A stretch of DNA of 64,000 nt from Annona cherimola (Eukaryota; Streptophyta; Magnoliopsida; Magnoliales; Annonaceae), in contig CM059971.1 of assembly GCA_030490835.1 (NCBI GenBank), forward strand, positions 104,784,095-104,848,094. The letters run 5' to 3'. Position numbers and translations under genes: made by a program. Positions 36,201-48,252 of the stretch are shown piece by piece; the stretch's first letter is position 1; each line of letters opens with the position of its first letter. The notes beneath the pieces were generated by a model. The model had not been told where the DNA came from. It did no database searches and saw nothing but the letters and a program-made list of their open reading frames with translations.

Positions 36201-39200
36201 GGCATAAAGTAAGCACTGACCATCTGCATCAACTGTTCTTTCCCCAGCCGAGAAATCAGGGTCAACAGGTCGGGCGACCAATATTGGAAGTAACTCTGCA
36301 ACTGTTGTCTTGATAGCCATTTTCATATCAGCAATAAGTGTATCGCGGTAAATCCTAAGCACAGAAGGAAGCTTTGCCTAAAGAAAAACGGTAAAAAGAA
36401 AAGAAAAGAATCTATCATAAACAAGTACTAGAGTGAACGATTTAACATAGACACTTGCAGAAAGAAAGGGAAAAAAATAAAAAAACACGGCAATTAAACT
36501 TTCACATCCAAACCAACATATTGTCAAGATATTGATGTTATGGCAAAATCGAAGTGAAAGATACCAACAATAAAAAAATGCATAGAACATTAACCAAGTA
36601 AATGGACATGCAAAAAGTTCCATCCTCTAAAATAGTTCAAGGGAGATGGCTTTAAATCACAGCTTAATAAAAAGTTTGAAAATTCATGGTTAAAAATTGT
36701 TATGGCAATCTTATTTTAATAAAATTATAAAATGCAAAAAAATTAGGTCAACTTGGCCTTATGCTAAGCATTTCAACTTTCCATGATCCTATCAATCAAA
36801 TTGATTTCATCCACAAGCAAGTAACATGTGTAAGGAAGGCAACATATTAAAGAAATAATAAAAAAAATTCAAAGATGAGTAAGATTTTGCAGCTTTGATA
36901 TCTTAAGTGTCTAATGATTACATTAACAGTCAAACTTTACATGATAATTTTAAATGGTCAAAATCCATGAAACACAAAATCAATGACTTTCACCAAAAAG
37001 TTTTTACCAAATGGAGAAGATATAACATAAAATTCAACGAAGTAAACCAAATGTCCACAAAATGGACTCACCGTTCTAAGCAATCCAGTGATGATAGGAA
37101 GAAGATGATCCCGAAAGCCAGAGCTTTCTTCATCATCTAGCTTTACCTGTAAACAAAAAAGAAATGCCCATTAGTTAAGAGCTGAAAATTTTCATCTCTC
37201 TTTTCCTTCATGCAAGTAAATAAGGAGCTCAAAGCTCAGCTAATACTAACAACCCCATAAAAAAAAATTATCTAAGTATCAATAAAAATGAATATTATCA
37301 TAATTTCTTCAAATCATGGTAACTAAAGCATTGATTAAAAAATAGTATAAAATAGTGAGTTGCCCGTTATTTAAGAGCTGAAATTTTTGTTTTCTCTTTT
37401 CCTTCTTGCAGGTAAATAAGAAGCTTGAAGCTCAACTAATTCTACCTACCCCGTAAAAACAAGTTATCTAAGTATCAATAAAAATGAATTTTTTATCATA
37501 ATTTCTTCGACACATGGGCACCTAAAGGATTGATAAACTAATATAAAATAGTGTCTACACAAGTGGAAAAAAGAAACATGAGCTTATTGAGCCAGAAAGA
37601 GTTTCATTTAAGGAGATGTCATATCCATATCTATTTGCTTCTCCGGAGCGCACGCTCAGCCTGAATTATTGCTCAATTCTTGCTAGTGAATGCCTTAAGG
37701 TCATTTACATTTACCCTGCATGACAATAATGTCTAACACTAGATTCAACTGGTATAACCAATCAGAACATTATATTCCAGGTTAAGACTGTTTTAATTTC
37801 TACCATACTTCCACAAAGGCCATGCATATTCCAATTCCAGTTCGGCTTCAGAATGTCAAATAACCATTTACATCAGTCAGACACAATGATTTGGAACTGT
37901 AGTTAAGTGGAACAGGCAGAAAAGAAATAAAGTGTATTTTGATCCAACAAAAGGAATAAAGCAGAAGCTAAACACAAACATGGACAAAATTTGACCCAAA
38001 TCAGTCTGAAAGCAAATAAATTGATGATATCAAAATAAATATAAAAAGCAGTTCATGGAATGGCATGTGCATCAATTGTGCACGAGGAAAAAAACAAGAG
38101 ACATAACACTTGGGAATAGCTATGCCATGTTTATACTTGAAAAAAAAAACACCTAGATATCTTTGTCTGAAGCTAGTTTTGGCATGCCTTGCAACTAGCT
38201 TGGTGCTCTGGTATAACTGCACCAGACAATAGCACTCCAAACTTTGGTTGGTGGCAGAAACAACTCTCAAGTTTCACAGTTAAACATGAGACACAATATA
38301 ATGATTAGCAATAATCATACTCACCTCATCCTCTTTTCCATTTATGGCATTAGAGGCTCTTGCTTTTAACTTAGCCAGAATTACAGAATCCACATCTTTA
38401 GCATCATGTATAGAAGCACGCATGAACTCTGCTGCCAGAATGCTACAAGAATGAATTCAACTAGTTAAGCAGCAAGCTAGAAATCACACAGCTCAAATGC
38501 TCAATGACACACATAAAGAAGGTCCTGATCAATTAAGAAAGCAGCTCAACTGCAGGAAGGGAATGAATGATTGCAAGTTAGTACCAGAAATTAGCATAAA
38601 ATAGCTGTTTTGGATTAAAACCCAACCGCCTTTGATTTTATGATAATAAAAAATTCTTTGTATAATCTAAACCACTCACTATGCTTAATCTTAAGATACT
38701 ATTTTATAATATAAAAAATTGCTTTCATTGGAGGCTAGTGTTGGCACAAAATAAATTCATTTTATAGTAAATGTATCACCATGAAATTCATTTAATAATT
38801 ATAAAAAGGTTTTCATTAATATGATATCAAATATTCTAGCTAAATAAACAATGTCAAGATCTTAGATGGATTTCATTCAATCTTCACATTGATGAGAAAA
38901 GCAAAAGGTTTTGGGGTGATCATAAACCTAAAATAAATTATCCAGAGCCATGAAAGATACAAAATTGGAAGAAATGGTGCAATTCAATTTGAATACAGAT
39001 TTCTATCTAAAGTAACACTAAAATTACATCGACCAAGTCCATTCAGGATTTATAGGATCAACTCGAAGGAAATTGTGCCACCAGTTCCAATAAAAGAAAT
39101 CAGCCACATTGATGAGAAACTAAAAAAGAAATCAGCCACACAATTGATGAGAAAAATATATATAAGAAATTTATTAATGGATACATACAACATAATGATA

Positions 39201-42200
39201 AAATAAATCAACATCTGCCCAAGAATTGATAGGAATGGCGCAATAGGATCTATGTAGCTAACCAACTTAGGTGAGAAACAGCTTCTGATGATTATGAAAT
39301 GCCCAAGCATGTTATTGGTGGGAAATATGTGACAAATGAAATTGTGCCACTAGTTCCAATACCAGGCATATGGCAATGGATTCATGGTCGTTCATGATGA
39401 ATAAAATTTTGTTTACAAAACCAACTAATCCACTAGATTAAATAATAAATTCCACGAGACAAGCATGACATTAGCAGTGAAATCATTCCTCCTCAGCTGC
39501 TATTCTTTTGACGCTATAATTTTTAATCCTTTTATGAAAAGCATACCTGTTTACAGAGTCTGTAGATGTTGCCAACTGATCCCGAAGGTGAAGAAAGCAA
39601 TGTAGGCCAGTAAGTTCATCACCATCCTGTTAAACCAGTCCCATGAATGAAAGGAAGAAACAGCAAAGATAATGGCTTCTAAGAAAACAACCATAACAAC
39701 AATGAAGAAAGCAAGACAGGAACAATCTATTGCAGTTTAGAAAGGTTGAAATATTTCGCATATCAACAATATCCATTGGCAAGAACATAGTGGTGCAGTA
39801 TGGAGGAAAAAAGCAGATGGCAAATGTCTTCATTAACAAAACAGTGAAATTACAATCAACAGTCATTCAAACTGTTCAAATTAGTCCACAGCAAATCCCA
39901 GTAAAGTTACATGTTATGATTGGATGCTTGATCAGTAACAAAGTAACTAAATTATGTTATACATAGTAATGTATTATGTTAGATCTTATGATGTTATATA
40001 AAATTATGAACATGGTTTGGATTAAGTTTTTTTTTTTTTCCTATGTTATTTTAAACCTACAAAATGTAGAGGACTAGGCAAATTAAAATTATTGTGATAG
40101 AAGTTTTTCCAACTATCATATAAAACATTGAAATCATCATGCATCACAAAAAATGTGATCATAAAAGTGACAAATGCAAAAACCAGACATGTAAGATATT
40201 CTAATCTTACCAGCAAATTCTGTAAGCCATCGATGACATCCAGTGCCCCCGTACAATCTGCAGCTGCTACAAGCTGTATTTGGCATCGCCACATTAGTTC
40301 ATGTTCCCGAGAATACAAGAGGCTTGTATTTTAAAAACTAATTAACAAGCACATCAATTCAAGGAAAAAGAGTTAACCCACATTATATTACCATCACCAA
40401 ATGTAACTAATTATTTCCAATTATAAATACCTCCAATCTGGAAATTTTACATATGGGATAAGTTTTGTTTCCAAATCCAAGTCATTGTGTTTGAAATCTT
40501 AAATACCTCTAATCTGGAAATTTTGCATATTGCATTAGTTTATCCCATGACCTGTTTTCAAAATCATCTATATATTATAATTAACGCATGGCCAGCTAGT
40601 GGGAGAAGTTACTAAAGTGGAAAGTCTATCAATATAACTAGTAGCAGTGTTTAACTGAGATACTATCTATACCAAAATTCTTTTTTGGTCAACTGATCAA
40701 AATGACAGTAAAATTAAATAGGCCTCCATCTGAAAACACATTAATTGTACAAGTAATACAGTCTATCACATAATTGTTTAAGGTGAAAGCTGGACTAAGG
40801 CACAATGGGCTGGTCCTAGGCACAAGCTGCATGAGTGAGACACGCCTGAGGAAAGCAAGCTGCACGTTATGTAAATCTTTTTTAAAAAATAATAATCATA
40901 TCTATAACTAACCATACAACCATCATAATTAACAAAAAAAATGCACTCGAAAGGATGGGCGAACATCAACTTTTAGCAGAGTTGAGAAGGAAAGGTGAAA
41001 GTGGAAGAGTCAAAACTCATTTTGAAAGATAAGAAGTTCTAGATTTTAAAGCAAATTCAATTGAGTGCACCTCAAGACTAAAAAGGAATCCTTGAGTGTG
41101 TTTGAGCCTAGACACCCCTTTAACAACTATGGTCCATCAACGTAGCTGACAGTGGCATTTATCTTGGATGCTATCCGTTAGACATCTTTCTGGACATTAG
41201 AGACAATTTTTGCATATGTGTACCACAGGTACGAGATATTGTAATTTTGTCTCATTAGTTTCAATCATCTATAGATTAGATAAAGGCTTGAAACAAATTG
41301 CATGGAAAGCACTTCCAGCCACTGACCAACCTAATGCCATATTTGCGTAGATACATCAGTTAATACAAGAAGTAATATCGATTTCAAAAATTTTTGTTCT
41401 CCTTTTAATTTGGCCTCTCCAATCATACAGTAGATTCCCAAATCATTTGTTTTGAAGGATATTTTTGCATTAGATACTAATACAGGAACCACATAAAAAA
41501 GACCACATGATAGCCTTTAGCCAATTATTTTATCAGATATCATTCCAAAAATTAAATGGTGGAATTTAAAGGGAAACAAGATGAAACTTTTTAGTAAAAG
41601 AATGATAGAAGAAGAAAAATGGGACACACAAGAAGATGGAGTAGAATCAATGTGGGATAAAATAACAACTAACATAAAAGAAGTATGACAAAGTATTGTA
41701 GGCATATATAAAAATCGTAGATCCTCACATAGGGAAACTTGGTGGTGGAATGAGGATGTTCAAAAAGCTATAAATGCTAAACAAGAAAAATTTAGAACAT
41801 TGCAGAGAAATAAAAATAATACAAACTTACAACAATACAAACTATCAAAAAAAGCTACTAAAAAAATTATTAGCGATGCTAAACACAAAGCTTATGACAA
41901 CTTATATGACAGATTAAGAATTAGACAAGGGGAAAAGGATATTTTTAAGTTGGCTAAATTAAGAGAAAATAAAGGCAAAGATTTAACACATGTTAGATGT
42001 ATTAAAAGTAAGGATCAAAGAGTTCCAGTCAAAGATGATGATTTAAAGAAAGATGAAAAACTTATTTTTATAGTTTACTAAATGATACCCCACACGAACA
42101 TTTAACATTAGATGTTAGTATAAATAGAGAAGAAAATAGGAATATCAGTTATTTCCCAAAAATTTGAATATCTGAAATAAAGGAAGCTCTAAGGAAAATG

Positions 42201-44957
42201 AAAACAGGAAAAGTCTTAGGCCCAGATAATATACCAATTGAAGCACGGAAGTGCACGAGAGATGTAAGTGCAACATGGTTAACAAATTTCTTTAATAAGA
42301 TTATAAAAACAAAGTTAATGCCAAGTGAATGAAGGAAAAACATTATAGTTCCAATCTATAAAAATAAGGGAGATATTCAAAATTGTGCAAATTATCGTGG
42401 AATAAAACTAATGAGTCATACTATAAAATTATGGGAAAGAGTAATTGAACATAGACGAAGACGGGAAACTAATATATCTGAAAATTAATTTGATTTTATG
42501 TCAGGAAGATCAACCACTGAAGTTATTTTCTTACTTAAACAACTATTTGAAAAATATAGGGAGAAGAAAAAGAACTTATACATGATTTTTATTAATTTAG
42601 AAAAAACATATAATCGAATACCAAGAAAGTTAATACAGCAAGTGATGAAAAAAAAAAAATTAATAACAAATACATTGACATTATTAAATATATGTACAAG
42701 GGGGTTGTTACAAATGTGAGGACCATTAATGGAGATACTAATATTTTCCTAATTAAAATAGATTTACATCAAGGCTCAGCCTGGAATCCTTATGTTTTTA
42801 CCTTAATCATAGATGAAATTACTAAACATCTCCAAGAAGAAGTACCTTGGTGTATGTTATTTGCAGATGATATTGTTCTAATAGATGAAACTAAAAAATG
42901 ACTAAATTTAAAATTGAATAGGTGGGTAGATGCTTTAGAATCTAATGGTTTTAGAATTAGTCGCACAAAAACTAAATATATGAAATGCAATTTTAACAAT
43001 AGTGAGAACCCGGATGAGAAATCAATTAAGATTTTAGATCAAGTAGTAACAAAAACTAATCACTTCCGGTACCTAGGATCAATAGTTCAAGAGAACCGGA
43101 AATTGAGAAAGATATAATACATAGAATTCAAGCAGGATGGAAGAAATGATGAAGTGTGTCGGGAATTTTATGTGACCGTCGAGTTCCAATCAAACTAAAA
43201 GGAAAATTTTATAAGACTGCGATTAGACCTGCTATGCTTTATGGGGTAGAATGTTGGGCAGTTAAAAAACAACATATACAAAAAATGAGCATAGCGGGAA
43301 ATGAGAATATTAGGGTGGATGAGTGGTAAAACAAGAAAAGATAAAATTAGGAACGAAATAATTCGAGCAAACTTAAAAGTGAGACCAATTTGTGATAAAA
43401 TGAGAGAAAATAGATTAAGATGGTTTGGTCATGTTAAAAGGAGGCCTGCAGTAGCACCGGTTAGAAGAACAGAGTCTATCCAAATAGAAGGTGATAGAAG
43501 AATGAAAGGAAAACCCCAAAAAACATAGATGGAAGTAATTAAAAAAGATTTAAAAATATTACAAATTACGAAAAATTTAGTCTTAAATCGCCAAGAATGA
43601 CGCAACAGAATCCATGAAACCAACCCCAACTAGGTGGGAAATGACTTATGATGATGATGATGATCATTGTGTGTCCACTACTAGGACTTATACATAGTAG
43701 CTAGATGACTCACAACAGAAGCAAAAAAAAAAAATTTGCAAAACTTGAACATGAATAACTTCAAGATGTAGTGAACAAGGACGTTAACCCATGTTCTAAC
43801 CCAGCCGAACTAGAGTCATTAGGATTGTTATCAACCATATACGCAGGTGCTCCCACCTTGATTGTTACAACACCCAAATAGCTCTGTATGGATGACTACA
43901 TGTTCAACTTCACCAACATATAATACAGCATTATTCGATAATTTAAGATCTCGCAGTTCCAGATGGCACGATGTGATCACGATCCACGTAAGGTTGGGTA
44001 ATAAGCTTGAGAAGAAGGAGAAAACATCATGGTAGATAACGGGACAAAAGGAAGTACCAGCTTGAGTGCCGAGAGTGCTTGGTTGACGTACAAAATGAGC
44101 CTTAACTTCTGTTGCAATGCCAAAAGATTGCTCCTTGTCCCATTCAGCTCCTGAATCTGTCTAGCTGACTCCACCAAGTCGACATCCAGAAGCCTCATCG
44201 TCTCCTTCAGCCCTCGGATCCGAATACAGGTGTCGACGATCTCAACATTCAAGTCCTGAAGCTGCCCCTGCGCCTCAAAAAACGAGTCGGACCGCAACGA
44301 GATCTCCTTCACCAGGTGCACCTCGACGATATCCAAGTAATGGGAGAGCTTCTCTTGCAAGGCCGCGTTCTCCTCCGCAGAAGCTGAGAAAGGGCATGCA
44401 ACGCGGAACGTAGCCCCATCTTCCAAGGCAAAATCCTCTTTGAAGTACAATGACGGAACTTCTCGGAGACAGGCAACGAGCGCCTCCCCCTGCCCCTTGA
44501 TCTCCGCGTCGTTGCGGGACTCCTCGCTGCTGTGATTCCGCACGTCTTCATAACGGCTGTAGGCTTCGAAAATCGAGGAGAGGTAGGCCTGGAATTCAGC
44601 GCGGGAGACATCGGAGGGCGCCTTAGAAACGTTCAAGGGGGCGAATTCCGTAGACGCGGCGGTGGCGGAGGGCCACCAGCTGGCCCAGGAGGCGTCGGAG
44701 CCGTAGACGCCAGACTTGCCGAGCTGGGGGTTGTTGAGGATGGAGGCGAGGCTCTGGTTGATGGCTAGGGATTGGCTCTGAAGGTGGGGCGGGGAATCGA
44801 AGTCGGAGGAGGATTTGATAGAGGAAGCGGAGCTGAGGCGGGGAGGGAAGGAGTGGATCTTGGATGGGGAGATCTCGAGGGAGGAGGAGGAGGGGTCTCC
44901 GGGGGCGGAGCGTGCGGATGTGGCGGAAGGCGGGGGAAGAGGATCATCACTGCCCAT
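24220..44957 (-). CDS. VPS54: VPS54, GARP tethering complex subunit, 18 exons
   Basis: The protein (1065 aa) is a subunit of GARP (VPS51-54), which tethers endosome-derived vesicles at the trans-Golgi. Exons in transcript order: 44058-44957, 40211-40273, 39547-39626, 38325-38442, 37072-37146, 36221-36377, 36002-36084, 33853-34118, 33471-33681, 33310-33393, 32816-33213, 31793-31946, 30461-30542, 28265-28344, 27688-27849, 26282-26349, 24466-24546, 24220-24355. All introns are GT-AG and the frame is continuous to the TGA, summing to 3198 nt. Exon 1 (300 codons) holds a Ser/Pro-rich leader, then the conserved SLASILNNP and GKSGVYGSDASW motifs, the GQGEALVACLREVP block and a coiled-coil start (LQDLNVEIVDTCIRIR). 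Exon 8 encodes an Ala-rich stretch. Exons 11-15 encode the C-terminal Vps54-like domain (YHMVNCGLILLKMLSEYID, NTRTCQLVLGAGAMQ). The start, an ATG followed by a low-complexity leader, fits plant homologues. The introns carry many transposons, listed separately. Confidence 0.95.
25207..25489. mobile_element. Fold-back MITE in VPS54 intron 16
   Basis: The ends gagtaatgattcaata and (plus strand) tattgaatcattactc are perfect inverted repeats over 16 bp. The second layer gcagcc...ggctgc also pairs. Flanks ttcactttt and ttcatttta are similar and may be a decayed 9-bp duplication. Confidence 0.7.
25859..25982. repeat. 62-bp tandem duplication in VPS54 intron 16
   Basis: Two units (about 25859-25920 and 25921-25982) share gtctacgtgatggcaaatga-like and ttagaactggtgaaa then ctggatcaaaatat in order, with scattered substitutions. 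It is non-coding. Confidence 0.8.
26429..26610. repeat. 94-bp tandem duplication in VPS54 intron 15
   Basis: Units of about 26429-26522 and 26523-26610 are nearly identical; they share ttgcctgaactgacagcata and cataatcaaacacattgata. The high identity suggests a recent event. Confidence 0.85.
27422..27605 (-). mobile_element. tRNA-derived SINE in VPS54 intron 15
   Basis: A 184-bp insertion is flanked by a perfect 15-bp target-site duplication, tgaatcagaattttc (27407-27421 and 27606-27620). Read on the minus strand it has an A-box-like ttggctgacatgtg, a B-box-like gggttcaaatgttggg, and an A-rich 3' tail (poly-T on the plus strand, 27422-27441). These are the defining features of a SINE, inserted in the same orientation as the host gene. 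Confidence 0.85.
29668..29957 (-). mobile_element. Tourist-like MITE, copy 6, in VPS54 intron 13
   Basis: A 290-bp element with ends gggtgtgtttgtttc and ttcccaaacataccc, flanked by the 3-bp duplication taa (29665-29667 and 29958-29960). It contains tttttcaatcatttac- and tcatatcacatcattt-type family motifs. The taa duplication supports a PIF/Harbinger origin. Confidence 0.85.
31213..31460 (-). mobile_element. 5'-truncated RTE-type LINE 3' end in VPS54 intron 12
   Basis: On the minus strand it encodes a decayed tail of the RTE reverse-transcriptase ORF (RRVEFIQIECCKRMRGR, then the NLVSDRQE-H segment). It then runs into ggtgggaaatagcttatga and a short (gat)n tail at the 31213 side. The larger plus-strand LINE at 41.5-43.7 kb ends in the same way. 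Confidence 0.75.
31578..31718 (-). pseudogene. Decayed tandem copy of part of VPS54 exon 12
   Basis: This segment in intron 12 is homologous to 31733-31878, which spans the 3' half of exon 12, its donor and the start of intron 12. The copy keeps recognisable matches to the VVHRVAEILKFFNTR and GAGAMQ codons. It has a 5-nt deletion that shifts the frame, and its donor GT has become AT (atgcag|atggga). It therefore cannot be spliced as a second exon 12. Confidence 0.75.
35424..35446 (+). repeat. (AAT)n microsatellite in VPS54 intron 7
   Basis: About seven uninterrupted aat/ata units. It is simple sequence only. Confidence 0.85.
37166..37556. repeat. 196-bp tandem duplication in VPS54 intron 4
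   Basis: Unit 1 (37166-37361) and unit 2 (37362-37556) share gagctgaaa, ctcttttccttc, gtaaataag, ttatctaagtatcaataaaa, atcataatttcttc and tataaaatagtg in the same order. It begins 20 bp from the acceptor-side edge of exon 5 and lies wholly in the intron. Confidence 0.8.
38600..38720. repeat. Dispersed repeat shared with about 46915-47040
   Basis: The segment caaccgcctttgat, followed by tatgataat, aatctaaa-cc and ctta-gat blocks, recurs in the same order in the intergenic region at about 46915-47040. The family is unidentified. Confidence 0.5.
41530..43668 (+). mobile_element. Decayed RTE-clade LINE (reverse transcriptase) in VPS54 intron 1
   Basis: Broken plus-strand frames run in the order expected for the RTE reverse-transcriptase polyprotein. 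They are the pre-RT region (KGNKMKLFSKRM, ETWWWNEDVQKAI, GEKDIFKLAKLRE), RT core (SGRSTTEVIFLLKQL, MIFINLEKTYNRIPRKL, LHQGSAWNPYVFTLIID, and the catalytic FADDIVLIDE box), the thumb (FRYLGSIVQE), and the C-terminal segment LRWFGHVKRRPAVAPVRR. Frameshifts and stops separate them. The 3' end carries ggtgggaaatgacttatga and a (gat)n tail, typical of RTE elements. It is 5'-truncated and antisense to VPS54. Confidence 0.85.
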
Positions 44958-45557
44958 AGTTCTGCGGCGGAGATAAATGTGTTTTACATCATTGCGTAGA
45001 TCGTACGCGGGGTTGGAATCTGACTAGAGAAGGTCGGATCGATACAGTGACAGAGAGAGTCGAAAAGGAAGAAAGGGGAGTGGTAGAGGACCTGCTGCGG
45101 AGGTACAGAGGCGGTGGGGAGCCGAGGAAGGGAAGAAAGCCAACCAACGTTGTAGAGAGAATGGGCTAGCTGCTGTTCAGTTATGGTGAGAATAGATCCC
45201 AGAGATCTTGTGAATCGAGGATTTGAGCCTGACCTGAGCCTGCGAGGGATGATGGATGGATCGCAGAGACGCAGATGCAGATCAGGAGGGCTTGCTTTCC
45301 CCGCCGGCGCTCTGCATCATCAAGCACTGATATTATTCCGTCGCACGTGTGCAACGGTTACGTAAACATGCAACTTATTATTCAAGAGTTCGATCTAAAA
45401 ATCTGTCCATGATATTTACCTTATCCTTATTCGTGCTTTTTTCGTCGTTGATTCTAAATCACTGAAGCCTACTAATTTTCGTTTGTTTTCAGTCTTCGGG
45501 TGCGATGCCCTTTTAAGGGTGCGATAAAACGGTTCAACCTTTATTCAACTTCTTAAT
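44958..45557. other. VPS54 upstream region, no gene seen
   Basis: The GC-richer part at 44958-45360 should hold the 5' UTR and promoter of VPS54. I see no convincing TATA box, which suits a housekeeping gene. Nothing coding is supported. Confidence 0.4.
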
Positions 45558-45911
45558 GATGAATGATCATGTTAATTAGGATGAAGTAAATTTCTCATTT
45601 AACCTACATTAAAAAACTCATTTATAATAATTTTTTATTTTTATTTGTGTACTTATTTATCTAAGTGTATTTAAGTTATAAAACAAGTTTTACTATTTTA
45701 AATATGTTTATATATTTTTGAGATTTTAAATACTCAATTTTTAAAAATATCAAAAATATATATACATATCCAAAAATAATAAATTTTATTTATATATTAA
45801 ATGCACTTAAATAAATAAGTATATAAAAAAATAAGAAAAATATTATAAACGAATTTTTGAAGTAGGCTAAGCGAGATGTTTATTTAACCTGAATTAACAA
45901 GATTATTCTTT
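45558..45911. mobile_element. Degenerate fold-back MITE of the 401-bp family, copy 4
   Basis: The left end gatgaatgatcatgttaatt and right end gaattaacaagattattctt correspond to the ends of the 401-bp family. Internal arms contain the shared 'atttatctaagtgtattta'-type motif and its complement. It is shorter (about 354 bp) and without a matching 9-bp flank, so it is an old copy. Confidence 0.55.
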
Positions 45912-45986
45912 TGTTTTATTGGAAAGTCTTTTTCTTTGTTTTGTTTTAAAGCAATTGGAAAGCTTTTTTCTTTGTTTTGTTTTAAA

Positions 45987-46252
45987 GTGTGCTTAGAAAG
46001 TGATAAAAAAAATTTATGTTAAAGTTTTTTAAACGAGAAGGAATGATATAATATGATAAAAATAATAGTGATAAATAAAGATAATAAATTTAAAATTGAT
46101 ATGCTGGTTTTATCAGCAGTTATGTAAAAATAATTTAAAAGTATAAAAATTTATATATGAATATGCAAAAAAGTAATTAAAAATGAAGTAGTTATAAAGA
46201 ATAACAAATTTTAAATTAAAAAGTTTTATAAAAAAAAAAAATGCACCCTTAT
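45987..46252 (+). mobile_element. Decayed Tourist-like MITE, copy 7
   Basis: The ends agtgtgcttagaaagtg and atgcaccc are recognisable, with internal aagataataaatttaaaattga and ttttaaattaaaaagtttta motifs. It is strongly diverged. Confidence 0.5.
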
Positions 46253-46492
46253 TATACTTTAAAACCTCTCACGGAGTTACGGATAAGGGGAAATTTTGCT
46301 AGTGTTTTCTCGAGTTGTGAGGATTTTATAATTCCATCTAGTATAAGGTTTTCATAAAAAAAAAATTCTTCATAGAGTAAGAGTTATAAATTTACTTTAT
46401 CGTACACGTTATATAAAAAACTCAATTGAAAATTTATACTTCAACGACATTAGTTTATTTTCGTTTAGTACCAGGATGAAGTTAATGTTATA

Positions 46493-46734
46493 GGGTGTAT
46501 TTGGGAATAAATAAAACTTTCGATGAAAAGTTGTTAAATGATGTGATATGATAGGGGTAATTATGAGAAGTAAAAAAGATAAAGTTAAAATAAATAGGTT
46601 AGTTGTATGGATAGCTATGTAGAAATGATTCAAAAGTATGATAGTTGTATAGAAAAATAATTAAAAATATGATAGTTTCGGAGAGTACAAAAAGTTTTAA
46701 CTTGAAATTTTATGCATATCGGCAAACACACGCA
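46493..46734 (+). mobile_element. Tourist-like MITE, copy 8
   Basis: The ends gggtgtatttgggaat and ggcaaacacacgc are inverted repeats. The internal segments aaaactttcgatgaaaag and aaagttaaaataaataggtt match copy 1. Confidence 0.7.
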
Positions 46735-47099
46735 TAATGTAGAATTTTACGTGTTCGGCTCTTTTTCGCCCACCAAAGACTCAAACAGGAAGTTGGTACT
46801 CTCAACTGAAAACCCGATAAACTTTTATTTATTAACGGGTTTTGATTCCTAAGTAAAAAAAAAAGGGTTTTGATTCAAAGTAGCCCAGCCGAACTGTTTT
46901 GACTTCTGAATCAAAACCCAGGATGGACCGTTTTGAATCAAAGCTCAACCGCCTTTGATCATATGATAATTAAATTGTTTTTATATAAATCTAAAACCTT
47001 ACTCATACTCAACGTAAGATATCACATTACATTTCGGTATTTTTATTGTTTTATTTATTTTTGAAAGCCGTACAATCTTTATGGACTCCATGCGTCCAG

Positions 47100-47325
47100 C
47101 CTAAAAATATATATTTTTTAATTTTTTTTATGGATAAATAAATTTAGGTGTATTAAATTTATAAACTAAGTTTTATCATTTTTGAATATTTTTAAATACT
47201 TGTTTTGAATTTTTAAACACAGTGTCATTTCCATAATTATCTTTGTTTATAAATTTAATACAATTAGAATTACTTGTCCATAAAAAAATGAATAAAATTT
47301 AAAAATTTATGTTTTTAGGCCGGCC
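47100..47325. repeat. Fold-back repeat
   Basis: The left arm (gcctaaaaatatatattttt, atggataaataaatttaggt) and the right arm (aattacttgtccataaaaaa, gtttttaggcc) are imperfect reverse complements. A similar element lies at about 47490-47744. Confidence 0.45.
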
Positions 47326-47489
47326 ATAAAAGATAACGGCTCTTCTTCGAAAAGCTTTATTAATTTATTTTTAAATTACACTTCTGCGATGGTATTTTAT
47401 TATCGTTCCGTCCCGGGGTGAAATTAATGTTATAGATTTATTCAGAAAAGATAAAAATAGTTGGGCCATGATCATTGGCAACCGTGCAA

Positions 47490-47744
47490 AAATATATATT
47501 TTTTATAAAATTGTTAATTCAGGTCTATTTAATTAGTAAACTAAGTTCTAACATTTTAAAAATGTGTATATATTTATTTTGAATTTTTAAATATATGATT
47601 ATTTTCGTCATTTTGATAGTCTAAAATAACTAAAATGCCCTCTTGTTTAAAATTTAAAATAAATATATACATCTATCAAAAAATGATAAATTTTTTTACT
47701 AATTAAATACATTTTAGAATAATATTTTTATAAAAATATTTTTG
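47490..47744. repeat. Fold-back repeat
   Basis: The left arm begins gtgcaaaaatatatattttt and the right arm ends aaaaatatttttgtac. Internal segments taattagtaaac and ttactaattaaa also pair. It has no coding capacity. Confidence 0.45.
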
Positions 47745-48252
47745 TACTACTCTAAAATAACTCTAAAATAGTCTTATCTCTGAAACAACCTTTAAAATAG
47801 TCTTCTTGCAAACTGGTCTGAAATGACCAAATCACCGAAACCTAGACTAGTTTACATTAGAATCAAATGTTTGTGGTGCTTTGCTTTCACATCGTAACGC
47901 GCAGGGGCATTGCAATCAAGTGCTTGAATCCATGCCCTACACATATTTTAAAAAAAAAATTTATATGACTGTGGGCTTTACTGAAATGAGTGTCAATAAA
48001 AAAATTTGCAGAATTTTTGGAAGTCAAAAAAATTGCAAATCCCATGCATTGGCACATGAGATTTGCAATTTTTTCATTTTTAAAAATCTAAATTATTTAG
48101 ATAACTTCAAACTTTCTAAAAAATTTCGTGCATATTCATCTTAGTGCGGCCGACCACCCTCAATTGTATAACTTTTTTTTAAAAAAGTATACAGGGGCAC
48201 TAATTAACCGATGACCACGTGGTACAAAGAGTCAATTTTGGAATCTATCAAT

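Noticed and set aside
41530..43668. Active reverse transcriptase gene
   Set aside because: The frames are broken by many stops and frameshifts and the 5' part is missing, so it cannot be functional.
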